Assembly: GCF_946222605.1 (NCBI RefSeq)
Contig: NZ_CAMIIE010000007.1
Span: forward strand, 1-64,000
Source of the DNA: an uncultured Acidocella sp.
Lineage (GTDB): Bacteria > Pseudomonadota > Alphaproteobacteria > Acetobacterales > Acetobacteraceae
Length of the DNA: 64,000 nucleotides
Direction of reading: 5' to 3'
Both the position numbers and the translations under genes were made by a program. Below are positions 43,257 through 51,532 of this stretch, one piece after another. A model generated the notes under the pieces. It was not told the origin of the DNA. It made no database searches and saw only the letters and a list, made by a program, of their open reading frames with translations. Position 1 is the first letter of the stretch, and each line of letters begins with the position of its first letter.

Positions 43257-43949
43257 ATGGGCGTGTATCTGATCAGTGGCGGGGCCAAGGGCATCGGGGC
43301 GGGCATCGCGGCGAAATTGCTGGCGGACGGGCATCGTGTCGTCATCGCCGACAAGGCCAGGCCCGAGAGCAGCGCCGCCCGCGCGGTGATCTGCGATGTC
43401 TCGGACCCGGCACAGGTGGCCAGCCTGTTCACCGGCATCGAGGCGGTGGAGGAGCGGCTGGACGGCATCATCTGCAATGCCGGCTTCATGATCCGCAAGC
43501 CTCTGGAGGAGCTGACGCCGGAAGAGTTCAACGCGGTGCTGGCCACCAACCTCACCAGCGCCTTCCTGCTGGTGCGCTGCGGCGCCAAGATGCTGCGCGC
43601 CAGCAAGGGGGCGGTTGTCACCATCGCCTCCACCCGCGCCCATATGTCGGAGCCGGATACGGAATCCTACGCCGCTTCCAAGGGCGGGCTGGTGGCGCTG
43701 ACCCATGCGCTGGCGGTTAGCCTGGGGCCGGAGATTCGGGTGAACTGCATTTCGCCAGGCTGGATCGATACCGGCCATTACGACATCCGCCCCGAGGACC
43801 ACGCCCAGCACCCGGCCGGGCGGGTTGGCAAGGTCGAGGATATCGCCAATCTGGCGGCGTTTCTGCTGGGGCCGGATGCGGCCTTCATCACCGGGGCGGA
43901 GTTCACCGTCGATGGGGGCATGACCCGGAAGATGATTTATGCCGAATAG
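43257..43949 (+). CDS. Short-chain dehydrogenase/reductase
   Basis: This 230-residue classical SDR has the cofactor motif SGGAKGIGAG near residue 6, CNAG near 77, the catalytic serine in ASTRAH near 122 and YAASKGG near residue 139. The C-terminal FITGAEFTVDGGMTRKM is typical of the family. A strong AGGAG precedes ATG 43257, which begins MGVYLISGG. The substrate is unknown. Its stop is followed within a few bases by the PadR promoter. Confidence 0.88.
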   Translation: MGVYLISGGAKGIGAGIAAKLLADGHRVVIADKARPESSAARAVICDVSDPAQVASLFTGIEAVEERLDGIICNAGFMIRKPLEELTPEEFNAVLATNLTSAFLLVRCGAKMLRASKGAVVTIASTRAHMSEPDTESYAASKGGLVALTHALAVSLGPEIRVNCISPGWIDTGHYDIRPEDHAQHPAGRVGKVEDIANLAAFLLGPDAAFITGAEFTVDGGMTRKMIYAE

Positions 43950-43951
43950 AT

Positions 43952-43993
43952 TTGACATTCGACTGTGTTTAGATATATCTAAAAGTATCTAAA
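43952..43993 (+). promoter_or_regulatory. padR promoter with a palindromic operator
   Basis: TTGACA (43952-43957), 16 bases, then TATATC (43974-43979) make a good promoter. The perfect 16-base palindrome TTTAGATATATCTAAA (43968-43983) covers the -10 box. A further half-site TATCTAAA follows at 43986-43993. This layout predicts that the PadR protein represses its own gene. Confidence 0.75.
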
Positions 43994-44004
43994 CCATCAG
44001 AAGG

Positions 44005-44583
44005 ATGAATCCTCTCATGAAACCCCATCATTTTTCCGGCCTTTGGCACGAACATCCCGGCCGCCGCTTCATGCGCGATATGCGTGAACGGCTGGAGGAG
44101 CGTGACCCGCGGCACCATCGCGGCGGCCGGCTGAAGCGCCTGCTGGAACATGGCGATCTGCGGCTGCTGCTGCTCAACCTGATCAATGAAAGCCCGCGCC
44201 ATGGCTATGAGCTGATCAAGGCGATCGAGGAGCTGACCGGCGGCGCCTATGTGCCCAGCCCCGGCGTGATCTACCCGACCCTCACCATGCTCGAAGAGAT
44301 GGGCCAGGTTGAGGCGACCACCGAAGGCGCGAAGAAGCTCTTCACCATCACCGAGGCCGGGCGCGAGATGCTCAACCGTTCGCGCCCCGTGCTGGAGGCG
44401 ATGCTGGAGCGGATCAGCCTCGCCACCCCGTCCCACGCCTCGGTGCTGCCGGTGCGCCGGGCGATGGAGAATCTGCGCACGGCGCTGCGCATGCGCTTTG
44501 GCGGCCGCGATGCCGATGCGCAGACCCTGACCCAGGTGACCGAGATGATCGACGATCTGGTGCGCAAGATCGAGGCGCTCTGA
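44005..44583 (+). CDS. PadR-family transcriptional regulator with His-rich N-terminus (YqjI-like)
   Basis: This 192-residue protein has a PadR winged helix centred on LRLLLLNLINESPRHGYELIKAIEELTGGAYVP (residues about 52-85), a YPTLTMLEEMG wing and a C-terminal helix. The first 45 residues are rich in His (HHFSGLWHEHPG, RHHRGG) as in the metal-responsive E. coli YqjI. With the downstream DUF2218 gene, iron- or metal-dependent control of siderophore-related functions is likely (inference). A second ATG at 44017 may be the true start, because the AGAAGG lies too close to 44005. Confidence 0.86.
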   Translation: MNPLMKPHHFSGLWHEHPGRRFMRDMRERLEERDPRHHRGGRLKRLLEHGDLRLLLLNLINESPRHGYELIKAIEELTGGAYVPSPGVIYPTLTMLEEMGQVEATTEGAKKLFTITEAGREMLNRSRPVLEAMLERISLATPSHASVLPVRRAMENLRTALRMRFGGRDADAQTLTQVTEMIDDLVRKIEAL

Positions 44584-44596
44584 ACCGAGACGACCC

Positions 44597-44616
44597 GCGC
44601 GGGGGAAGCCCCGCGC
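44597..44616 (+). other. GC hairpin between padR and the DUF2218 gene
   Basis: GCGCGGGG (44597-44604) pairs with CCCCGCGC (44609-44616) around a four-base loop. There is no T tract, so it is not a standard terminator; it might stabilise or process the message. Confidence 0.4.
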
Positions 44617-44661
44617 CTGACGACCAAGGCGGGCGAGCAGCCCTGAAGGAGACCGCGACGC

Positions 44662-44964
44662 ATGAATGCCACGGCCATCATCCCAACCGCCCAGGCGCGG
44701 GACTATCTTGGGCAATTTGTCAGCCATTTCGCGCCCCGCCTGCCGGCGCTGCGCGAGGCTGACAACAGCGCCGGGGAGGTCAGCTTTTCCACCGGCCTCT
44801 GCACGCTGGATGCGGATGCGCGCAAGCTCTCCATCATCGTCAATGCTGGCGACGCGCAGGCCTTGGAAGCGTTGAAGCGCACCATCGACCAGCATTTGCT
44901 GCTTCTGGCGGCGCAGGAGGAGCTGGCGATTGAATGGAGCCAGCACCCGGCGCCGGATTGCTGA
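44662..44964 (+). CDS. DUF2218-family protein
   Basis: This 100-residue protein matches the small alpha/beta DUF2218 domain, often found fused to or next to siderophore-interacting ferric reductases. AKLSIIVNAGDAQALEALKRTIDQHL is the recognisable core (split). It lies 78 bases after the PadR regulator, with AAGGAG before the ATG. No siderophore-interacting protein is visible here, so the partner is elsewhere or absent. Confidence 0.8.
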   Translation: MNATAIIPTAQARDYLGQFVSHFAPRLPALREADNSAGEVSFSTGLCTLDADARKLSIIVNAGDAQALEALKRTIDQHLLLLAAQEELAIEWSQHPAPDC

Positions 44965-45013
44965 AAAACTTCCGGGGTGTTGGCTACGTCTTCGCCAACA
45001 CCCCGGAGGTTTT
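44965..45013 (+). repeat. 3' stem-loop repeat, family 2, copy 1
   Basis: A 20-bp stem with one G-U type pair (arms 44965-44984 and 44994-45013, core GGGGTGTTGGC/GCCAACACCCC) starts one base after the DUF2218 stop. The T residues after it are few (four), so termination is possible but not standard. Confidence 0.75.
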
Positions 45014-45014
45014 C

Positions 45015-45054
45015 GCCGCTTTTTTGTAACACAGCGGCACCAAAAAACGTTTGC
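45015..45054 (-). repeat. 3' stem-loop repeat, family 1, divergent copy F
   Basis: Read on the minus strand, the header GCAAACGTTTTTTGG (45054-45040) is followed by a GCCGCT/AGCGGC 6-bp stem with an A-rich loop side. It lies 17 bases after the stop of the minus-strand acyltransferase gene. Confidence 0.55.
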
Positions 45055-45071
45055 AACTTTACAGGCGAATT

Positions 45072-45989
45072 CTAGACGCTTCCCTTCGGCCAACGCCGAT
45101 GCAGCCATAACCAGTCCCCCGGCCGCGCCCTGACCCAGCCTTCCACAATCTGGTTCATCCTGCCGGTCAGCGTCAGCAGATCCGCCTTGCGATCCCCGCT
45201 CTCCGGCAGCGGCAGCGGCGCCTCGATCACCACATGCAGCCGCGCTGCGCCCTGCCGCTCGACATGGATCGGGATCACCGGGCACTGGAATTTCAGTGCG
45301 AAGCTGGCCAGCGCGTCCATCGTCATCGCCGGTTTGCCGAAGAACGGCACGCTGAGCCCGGTATCCAGCTTCTGGTCCACCAGCAGCCCCAGCGCCCCGC
45401 CCTGGCGCAGATGCGCCAGCGCCGCGCGCCCACCGGCCGCGCCCTTGGCGAACATTTTGACCGAGCTGCGATAGCCATCCCGGCGCAGGCCGCGCAAAAT
45501 CTCATCCACCGCCGCGTTCGAGGCGGCGCGGTACATGAAGCCGAATTCCACCCCGCTGCGCTCGGCGATCAGCGGCATGATCTCCCAATTGCCGATATGG
45601 GCGGTGAAGAACAGCAACGGCTTGCCGGGCACGATATGGGGCAGCACATGCTCCTCCCAGCCCTCCAGCGTATAGCCCGGCGCCGTGCTGCCGGGGGGCT
45701 GGCGGGTCATCGCCCGCAGCCGCACCAGCTCGGCGATGCTCTGGCCGAGATTGGTCCAGACATCGCGCAATATCGCCTGGCGCTGCGCCGCGTTCAGCGT
45801 CGGCATCGCCATGCGCAGATTGGCGTCCCCCACCTTGCGGGTCACCGGCAGCAGCGGGCCGATCATCCGCGTCACCGCGCCGCCCAGCCGGGAGGCGGCG
45901 GTGACAGGCAGCGCCCGCAGCAGCCCGATCAGCCCGCGCACCAGCAGCGCCTCGGCCCGGGTGGTGAAAGACAATGGCGGGCGGCTCAT
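45072..45989 (-). CDS. Lipid A biosynthesis acyltransferase (LpxL/HtrB family)
   Basis: This 305-residue inner-membrane protein adds a secondary acyl chain to lipid A precursors. The catalytic H(X)4E motif is HIGNWE near residue 131. LGLLVDQKLDTG near residue 199 and FHCVPIHV-like FQCPVIPIHVE near 235 are family landmarks. It is the last gene of the DUF374-waaA-lpxK run and overlaps lpxK by four bases. Which acyl chain it uses is unknown. Confidence 0.92.
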   Translation of the reverse strand: MSRPPLSFTTRAEALLVRGLIGLLRALPVTAASRLGGAVTRMIGPLLPVTRKVGDANLRMAMPTLNAAQRQAILRDVWTNLGQSIAELVRLRAMTRQPPGSTAPGYTLEGWEEHVLPHIVPGKPLLFFTAHIGNWEIMPLIAERSGVEFGFMYRAASNAAVDEILRGLRRDGYRSSVKMFAKGAAGGRAALAHLRQGGALGLLVDQKLDTGLSVPFFGKPAMTMDALASFALKFQCPVIPIHVERQGAARLHVVIEAPLPLPESGDRKADLLTLTGRMNQIVEGWVRARPGDWLWLHRRWPKGSV

Positions 45990-46930
45990 GCGCTCAGCAA
46001 CAGCTCCAGCGCCATCTCATCCTCCCAGGCCAGATGCGCCTGCACGACCAGGCAGGCGGCGCGCAGATTGGCCGGCAGCTTGACGAAATCCTTGGCGGTG
46101 GTGACCAGCTTGGCCCCCTTATAAGCGGCCTCGGCCAGCAGCGCCGAGGCATCGCGCGCCTCATAGACGTGATGGTCCGGATAAGCGTGCTGCGCCACCA
46201 GCTCCGCCCCCAGCGAGAGCACGGAGCGGAAGAATTTCTCCGGCCGGCCGATCCCGGCGAAGGCGATCACCGGGCGGCGGCCCAGCGGCTCGGCGCAGTC
46301 CGGCACCAGATGCGCGCGCAGCACCGGCATCGAGGCCGGCAGGCGGGCCAGCGCCCCGGTCTCGTCCTCGCCGATCAGCACCGCGGCGTGGCAGCGCTGG
46401 GCGGCGACCTCCACCGGCTCGCGCAGCGGCCCGGCGGGCAGCAGCAGCCCGTTGCCGAAACCATAGCCGCCATCGATCACCAGCAGCGACAGATCCTTCT
46501 GCAAAGCCGGGTTCTGCAGGCCGTCATCCATGACGATGGCGGTCGCGCCCTCGGCCAGGGCCAGCCTTGCCCCGGCGGCGCGGTCGCGGGATTTTACCGT
46601 GGGGGCGACATCGGCCAGCAACAGCGCCTCATCGCCGACCTCGGCCGGGCTGTGCAGGCCGCGCTCCACCAGCAGCGGCCCGGCCAGGCTGCCGCCATAG
46701 CCGCGCGTCAGCGCAAAGGGATGGCCGGTCAGGCGGGAGAGGATATCCAGCGCCACCACCGTCTTGCCCGCCCCGCCGACACCGGCATTGCCGACACAGA
46801 TGGTCCGCACGCCGATGGCCAGGCCCGGCTTGCGCAGCCGCCGCGCCGTCGCGAGACGGGTGACCAGCCCAAAAGGGCGCAGCAATTGCGCGGTGGGGCC
46901 GCGCCTGGTCCAGAATGTCGGGGCTTTCAT
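45986..46930 (-). CDS. lpxK: Tetraacyldisaccharide 4'-kinase
   Basis: This 314-residue kinase phosphorylates the 4' position of the lipid A disaccharide. The P-loop GNAGVGGAGKT is near residues 48-58, after an N-terminal amphipathic stretch. The DDGLQNP motif is near 166. It overlaps waaA and the acyltransferase by four bases each, so the cluster is translated as a unit at the inner membrane. Confidence 0.95.
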   Translation of the reverse strand: MKAPTFWTRRGPTAQLLRPFGLVTRLATARRLRKPGLAIGVRTICVGNAGVGGAGKTVVALDILSRLTGHPFALTRGYGGSLAGPLLVERGLHSPAEVGDEALLLADVAPTVKSRDRAAGARLALAEGATAIVMDDGLQNPALQKDLSLLVIDGGYGFGNGLLLPAGPLREPVEVAAQRCHAAVLIGEDETGALARLPASMPVLRAHLVPDCAEPLGRRPVIAFAGIGRPEKFFRSVLSLGAELVAQHAYPDHHVYEARDASALLAEAAYKGAKLVTTAKDFVKLPANLRAACLVVQAHLAWEDEMALELLLSA

Positions 46931-48159
46931 GGCTCGCGCCCCAAGATGAGGCCAACGAGCCGTTCAGGCAATCGTTCAGAGCCTGCAAAAACCGCCTGCG
47001 CGCGCGCGCCGGCCGCATGCGCCGCCTCCGGGTCCGCCAGCCAGCCCCGCACGGCGGCGATAAGGCTTGGAACATCAACCACATCCAAGAGCGCCTGCGC
47101 CCCTCGCAGGCGCTCCGCCGCTTCGATGAAATTCTCAAGATGCGGCCCGCAGATCACCGGCCGGGCCAGCAAAGCCGGCTCGACGATATTATGCCCGCCA
47201 AAGCCAACCAGCGAGTTGCCAACCAAGGCGAAGGGCGCGGCGCGGAAGAACAACCCCAACTCGCCCAGCGTGTCGGCCACATAGACTTGGCCCGCCACCG
47301 GCATCTCGCCCAGAGAGCGGCGCGGGGCGTTGCCGCATAACGCCGCGACCGCGCCGCCGCGTTCCGGATGGCGGGGGACGAGCAGCGTGATCAGATCGGG
47401 ATACTCGGCCAGCAGCGCCTGATGCGCCGCATAAATCTCTTCTTCCTCGCCCGGATGGGTGCTGGCGGCGAGCCAGACCGGGCCGGGGCATGCGGCTTGC
47501 AGCCGGGCCAGCGCCGCATCGTCCACCGGCAAGGGGGCGGCAAAGAATTTCAGATTGCCCCATTCGCGCAGATTGGCCGCCCCCAGCCCGCGAAACAGCG
47601 CGGCATCGCCGGCGGATTGGGCGTGGATGGCGGAAAACCCGCCGAGCAGCCGGCGCGCCAGGCGCGGCACCCGCGCCCAGTTGCGGGCCGAGCCGGCGGA
47701 AATGCGGCCATTCACCAGCACCCGCCTGATGCCCCGCGCATCGCAGCCGGTGAGCAGATTGGGCCAGATCTCGCTTTCCAGAAAGACCGCCACATCCGGG
47801 CGCCAATGCTCCAGGAACCGCGCCGCCCAGCCCGGCACATCAAGCGGCACGAATTGATGCAGCGCGCCGGGCGGCAGGCGCTCGGCCGCCAGTTTGGCCG
47901 AGGTGACGGTGCCGGTGGTCAGCAGTACGGGACCGCGCGCCGCCAGCAGCCGCAGCAGCGGCAAGGCGGACATCGTCTCCCCGACACTGGCCGCATGCAC
48001 CCAGACCAGCCGCCCCGCCGGGCGCTCCAGGCTGGCGATGCCCCGGCGCTCGGCCAGACGGGCGGGGATCTCCTTGCCCCGTCCCGCGCGCTTGGTCAGC
48101 ATGCGGGTGAGAAAAGGCGCCGCCAGCGCGGTGGCGGCGGCATAGAGTCGCAGGATCAC
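46927..48159 (-). CDS. waaA: 3-deoxy-D-manno-octulosonic acid transferase
   Basis: This 410-residue GT30 enzyme attaches Kdo to lipid A. HAASVGETMSALPL near residue 55 carries the catalytic-region glutamate. FLESEIWPNLL near 126 and the C-terminal GGHNIVEPALL near 322 are strong family motifs. It starts with GTG overlapping the DUF374 stop. The length is typical. Confidence 0.96.
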   Translation of the reverse strand: MILRLYAAATALAAPFLTRMLTKRAGRGKEIPARLAERRGIASLERPAGRLVWVHAASVGETMSALPLLRLLAARGPVLLTTGTVTSAKLAAERLPPGALHQFVPLDVPGWAARFLEHWRPDVAVFLESEIWPNLLTGCDARGIRRVLVNGRISAGSARNWARVPRLARRLLGGFSAIHAQSAGDAALFRGLGAANLREWGNLKFFAAPLPVDDAALARLQAACPGPVWLAASTHPGEEEEIYAAHQALLAEYPDLITLLVPRHPERGGAVAALCGNAPRRSLGEMPVAGQVYVADTLGELGLFFRAAPFALVGNSLVGFGGHNIVEPALLARPVICGPHLENFIEAAERLRGAQALLDVVDVPSLIAAVRGWLADPEAAHAAGARAQAVFAGSERLPERLVGLILGREP

Positions 48160-48818
48160 GGCTTTGCCCGCGCCTGGGCGTCATCGAGCGCCGCGGCGAT
48201 GGCCGGCAGCGCCTCCCGCCACGCCTCGCGCGGCACCGCCAGCGGCGCGCCGCAGACCAGCACCAGCCGGCCGAAGGGCAGCGGGATGCGCATCCCGTCC
48301 CAGCTCTTGCTCAGCGTGATGAAGCGGGTGGTGGCCGCGCCGCAGGGCAGGATCAGCGCGCCGGTCATCCCCGCCAGCGCCGCCACGCCGGGGGCCGGCA
48401 CCCGGGCCGGGCCGCGCGGGCCGTCCGGGGTGATGACGATATGGCTGCCGGACTGGATCAGCCGCACCAGCTGATGCAGGCTGGCCGCGCCACCCTTGGA
48501 GCTGGAGCCGGAGACCAGCCCCAGCCCCAGAGCGCGCATGATATTGCCGATCAGCTGGCCATCGCGGTGGCGGCTGGCCAGCACCGCGGCCGGGCGGGTC
48601 ATGCCCAGGCGCCTGGCTTCGCGCCACAGCCCCGGCATGGTCGGCAGGGTTTCATGCCAGAAGGCGGCGATCATCGGCGCTGTGCCGGTCAAGGCGCGCA
48701 GATGCGCCTCCCCCTCGATCCGGCAGCTGAACTGCAGGCGCAGCGCCACTTGGATATACAGGGCCAGAAGCCGGGCCAGACAAGCCCGCACGGGCTCGGA
48801 TTTCAGGAAGCCGCTCAC
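48156..48818 (-). CDS. DUF374 lysophospholipid acyltransferase-like protein
   Basis: This 220-residue protein has the DUF374 landmarks IAAFWHETL near residue 50, ASRHRDGQLI near 81 and ITPDGPRGPARV near 129. The domain is remotely related to PlsC acyltransferases and is usually next to waaA, so a part in lipid A or glycerolipid acylation is likely. The GTG start lies in front of the lipid A cluster and overlaps waaA. Confidence 0.9.
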   Translation of the reverse strand: MSGFLKSEPVRACLARLLALYIQVALRLQFSCRIEGEAHLRALTGTAPMIAAFWHETLPTMPGLWREARRLGMTRPAAVLASRHRDGQLIGNIMRALGLGLVSGSSSKGGAASLHQLVRLIQSGSHIVITPDGPRGPARVPAPGVAALAGMTGALILPCGAATTRFITLSKSWDGMRIPLPFGRLVLVCGAPLAVPREAWREALPAIAAALDDAQARAKP

Positions 48819-48883
48819 AGCCGCGCGGGTAGCATCAACCGGCCGGCATTGCCAACGTGGCGCGCCCGGGCTACCCGGCGCGG

Positions 48884-49693
48884 ATGCTGAATTTACACCT
48901 CTCTCTGGCCCATGGGCTGCTCTGGCCGACCCTCTCCGGGCTTTCCGCCCAAGGCTGGCTGCTCGTACTGGCAGCTCTGTTCGTCGGCGGGCTGGTGAAG
49001 GGGGTGGTGAGCATCGGCGTGCCGCTGGTTGCGATTCCGCTGCTCACCGGGCTCCTCAGCGTCAAACAGGTGGTGCTGCTGCTCTCGCTGCCGATCATCC
49101 TCGGCAATATCCCGCAGGCGCTGGAAGGCGGCAAAACCGGGGCGGCGCTGAAATCGATCGGCCTGCTGGTGATCGGGGCGGTGCTCGGCATCGCGCTGGG
49201 GGTGAAAATCCTGTTCGCGATTCCGGCGCATTTCGCCGTCGGGCTGGCCGGGATCATCCTGATCATCGCGGCGCTGGCCCTGCTGTTCGCGCCAAAATTC
49301 AGCCTGCCGAAAAAATCCGCCGGGCTGACCGGGCTGCTGGCGGGCTTTGTCAGCGGCTTGATGGAGGGGGTTTCGGCGATTCCGGGGCCATTGCTGGCGA
49401 CCTATCTGATCGCCACCGGCGCCACCGGTAAACGCTTCACCAAGGAAATCGCGCTGGTGCTGGTGATTTCCATCGCCGTGCTGATCGCGGTGTTCGGCCA
49501 GTCCGGCCATGCCAGCCGGGGCGATCTGGTGATCTCGGCCCTCGCCGCGCTGCCGGTGATCGCCGGCATTCTGGCCGGGCGGCCGCTACGCGATGCGCTG
49601 CCGCCGAAACTGTTCCGCGCCGTGGTGCTGCTGTTTATTATCGCGGCGGCGGTGCAGATGCTGTTGCGGGCGGGGTTCCTGCACGCGCTTTGA
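48884..49693 (+). CDS. TauE/SafE-family membrane transporter
   Basis: This polytopic protein of about 269 residues has eight or so hydrophobic segments and the family repeat GGLVKGVVSIGVPLVAIPLL (about residues 30-49). The second-half repeat is GFVSGLMEGVSAIPGPLL. The family exports or imports small organosulfur or organic anions. ATG 48884 is chosen; GTG 48857 is in frame. Its 3' end overlaps the convergent BrkB-like gene by 56 bases. Confidence 0.87.
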   Translation: MLNLHLSLAHGLLWPTLSGLSAQGWLLVLAALFVGGLVKGVVSIGVPLVAIPLLTGLLSVKQVVLLLSLPIILGNIPQALEGGKTGAALKSIGLLVIGAVLGIALGVKILFAIPAHFAVGLAGIILIIAALALLFAPKFSLPKKSAGLTGLLAGFVSGLMEGVSAIPGPLLATYLIATGATGKRFTKEIALVLVISIAVLIAVFGQSGHASRGDLVISALAALPVIAGILAGRPLRDALPPKLFRAVVLLFIIAAAVQMLLRAGFLHAL

Positions 49694-50555
49694 TGCCGCC
49701 CCCCAGCCGGTGGCGCCAGGCGCGGTCCAGGGCCGCGTTGAACTCGGCGCCGAACAGAACGACATAGGCCGAGATATAAAACCACATCATCAGGCCGATC
49801 ATCGTCGCCAGCGGCCCGTAAGTGGCGCTGTAGGCGGCGAAATGCCCGACATAAAGCCCGAACCCCCAGCACACCGCCAGCCACGCCACTGTGGCGATGC
49901 CGGCCCCCGGCGCATAGAAGGTCCGGCGGTTCCCGGCCGGACCGAAACGGTAGAGCAGGCCGAGTGCGACCACGATGAAGGCGATCATCGCCGCGAAGCT
50001 GATCAGCCCGACCAGGAATTTCAGGCTGGAGGGCAGGCCCAGAAACGCGATCGCCAACGGCAGCGCCACCAGGAAGCCGATGGCGAACGCCGTGCCCAGC
50101 ACGGCGATGAAGGTCATTCCCAGCGCGACCAGCTGGAATTTGATCATACCCCTTGTCTCGCGCTCATTATAGGCCAGGGTGAGCGCGTTGATCACGGATT
50201 TGGTGCCGGTGGAGGAGGACCAGAGCGAGAGCAACAGCGAGATGGCAAAGGACACGCCCAGCCCCTTGGCCGGGGTGGAGACCACATCCTGGATGCGCTG
50301 CGAGATCAGCGAATACACATCCGGCGGCATGAAGCTTTGCAGATAATGCAGCTGCGGCTGCACCGTCGCCGGATTGAAGACCAGCCCGTAGAGCGAAATC
50401 AGCATGGTGATGGTCGGGAACAGAGCCAGCGTCGCGTAAAACGCGCAGCCCGCCGCGACCAGCGACACGCGCTGGGAGGCGGTGCTCTGCACGGCTGAAA
50501 TCAAAGCTCTCTTGACCAGCGGGAGATGCGCGCGGTCGAAAATCCGGTCAACCAT
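49638..50555 (-). CDS. YihY/BrkB-family inner membrane protein
   Basis: This 305-residue protein has six membrane helices. SLVAAGCAFYATLALFPTITML near residue 30 is the family signature. SSSTGTKSVINALTLAYNERETRG (split, near 115) and the last helix GLMMWFYISAYVVLFGAEFNAAL are conserved. The tail is Pro/Ala-rich and overlaps the TauE 3' end. Its function is unclear; family names that mention virulence or ribonuclease are historical. Confidence 0.9.
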   Translation of the reverse strand: MVDRIFDRAHLPLVKRALISAVQSTASQRVSLVAAGCAFYATLALFPTITMLISLYGLVFNPATVQPQLHYLQSFMPPDVYSLISQRIQDVVSTPAKGLGVSFAISLLLSLWSSSTGTKSVINALTLAYNERETRGMIKFQLVALGMTFIAVLGTAFAIGFLVALPLAIAFLGLPSSLKFLVGLISFAAMIAFIVVALGLLYRFGPAGNRRTFYAPGAGIATVAWLAVCWGFGLYVGHFAAYSATYGPLATMIGLMMWFYISAYVVLFGAEFNAALDRAWRHRLGGGIKARAGTPPATASAPPPR

Positions 50556-50628
50556 CGGCTTTATGTAAAGCCTGCGGCGGCGCGATCAATCGCGCCACAA
50601 AACCGTAACCCGCAAGTAAGGCGAAGGC

Positions 50629-51483
50629 TCAGCCTTCCAGCAGAAACGCCTTGATCCGCGCCTGGCTCTCATAATCCATCAGCGCCGGGGCATGGCCGGC
50701 ATCGGGCACCACATAGCCTTGCGCGCCCTCGGCCTGCATCCGCTCATAGGTTTCGGGCAGGAGCAGATCGCTCTGGGCGCCGCGAATCACCAGACGCGGG
50801 GCGTGGATATGCTCCCAGATCGGCCACATATCGACATCCAGCGGCACGGTGGCGCGGATCGGGTCGATGATTTTCGGGTCGTAATGCAGCGCCGTGGTCT
50901 TGCACTCGCCGGTGGGGTCGAGCACCTGGCGGGCGGAGAAGCGGCCCAGATGCGCCCATTCCGCGTCCGAGAGCAGCCCGAACGGGGCATGGATTTCACG
51001 CAGATGCGCGGTCAGGTCCTTCACCGAGGTGAAGCGCTCCGGCGCGCCCATCATGTAATCGCGAATCCGCTGCAGCGAGGCGGCGGGGATATGCGGGCCG
51101 ATATCGTTGAGCACCAGCCGGGTGATCGGGGTGTTCTGGGCGGCGGCGATCATCATACCGCAAATGCCCCCCAGAGACGTGCCGACCCAGGCGACCGGCT
51201 TGTTGATCTGCGCCAGCAGATGCGCCAGCGCCACCACATAAGTGGGCGGCTGATAGGCCAGGCCGTCCGGCAGCCACTCGGATTTGCCGCGCCCTGGCAG
51301 ATCCGGGCAGATCACATGGAAACGATCGGAGAGCGCTTCGGCGAGCTGGTCGAAATCGCGGCCATTGCGGGTGAGGCCATGCACGCAGACCACCGCGGGG
51401 GCGGCGGGATTGCCGAACTCGACAAAGGCCATCTTATAGAAGCGCGTGCCAAACAGATAATTGACCGACCCCGACCGCGCCAT
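50629..51483 (-). CDS. Alpha/beta hydrolase
   Basis: This 284-residue hydrolase has an oxyanion segment VCVHGLTRNGRDFD near residue 32, nucleophile serine in VGTSLGG near 102, acid in GAQSDLLLPETY near 235 and histidine in DAGHAPAL near 263. The substrate is unknown. Start MARSGSVNYLFG lies between divergent genes, with 49 bases to the GT87 start. Confidence 0.9.
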   Translation of the reverse strand: MARSGSVNYLFGTRFYKMAFVEFGNPAAPAVVCVHGLTRNGRDFDQLAEALSDRFHVICPDLPGRGKSEWLPDGLAYQPPTYVVALAHLLAQINKPVAWVGTSLGGICGMMIAAAQNTPITRLVLNDIGPHIPAASLQRIRDYMMGAPERFTSVKDLTAHLREIHAPFGLLSDAEWAHLGRFSARQVLDPTGECKTTALHYDPKIIDPIRATVPLDVDMWPIWEHIHAPRLVIRGAQSDLLLPETYERMQAEGAQGYVVPDAGHAPALMDYESQARIKAFLLEG

Positions 51484-51532
51484 GACCTACTCCTTCTCTC
51501 GACCACGCCAAATTCCTGGCCTAAGGGCATAG

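Noticed and set aside
44597..44616. Terminator between padR and DUF2218
   Set aside because: The stem is strong but no T tract follows, and the two genes are likely to be linked. It is recorded as a hairpin only.
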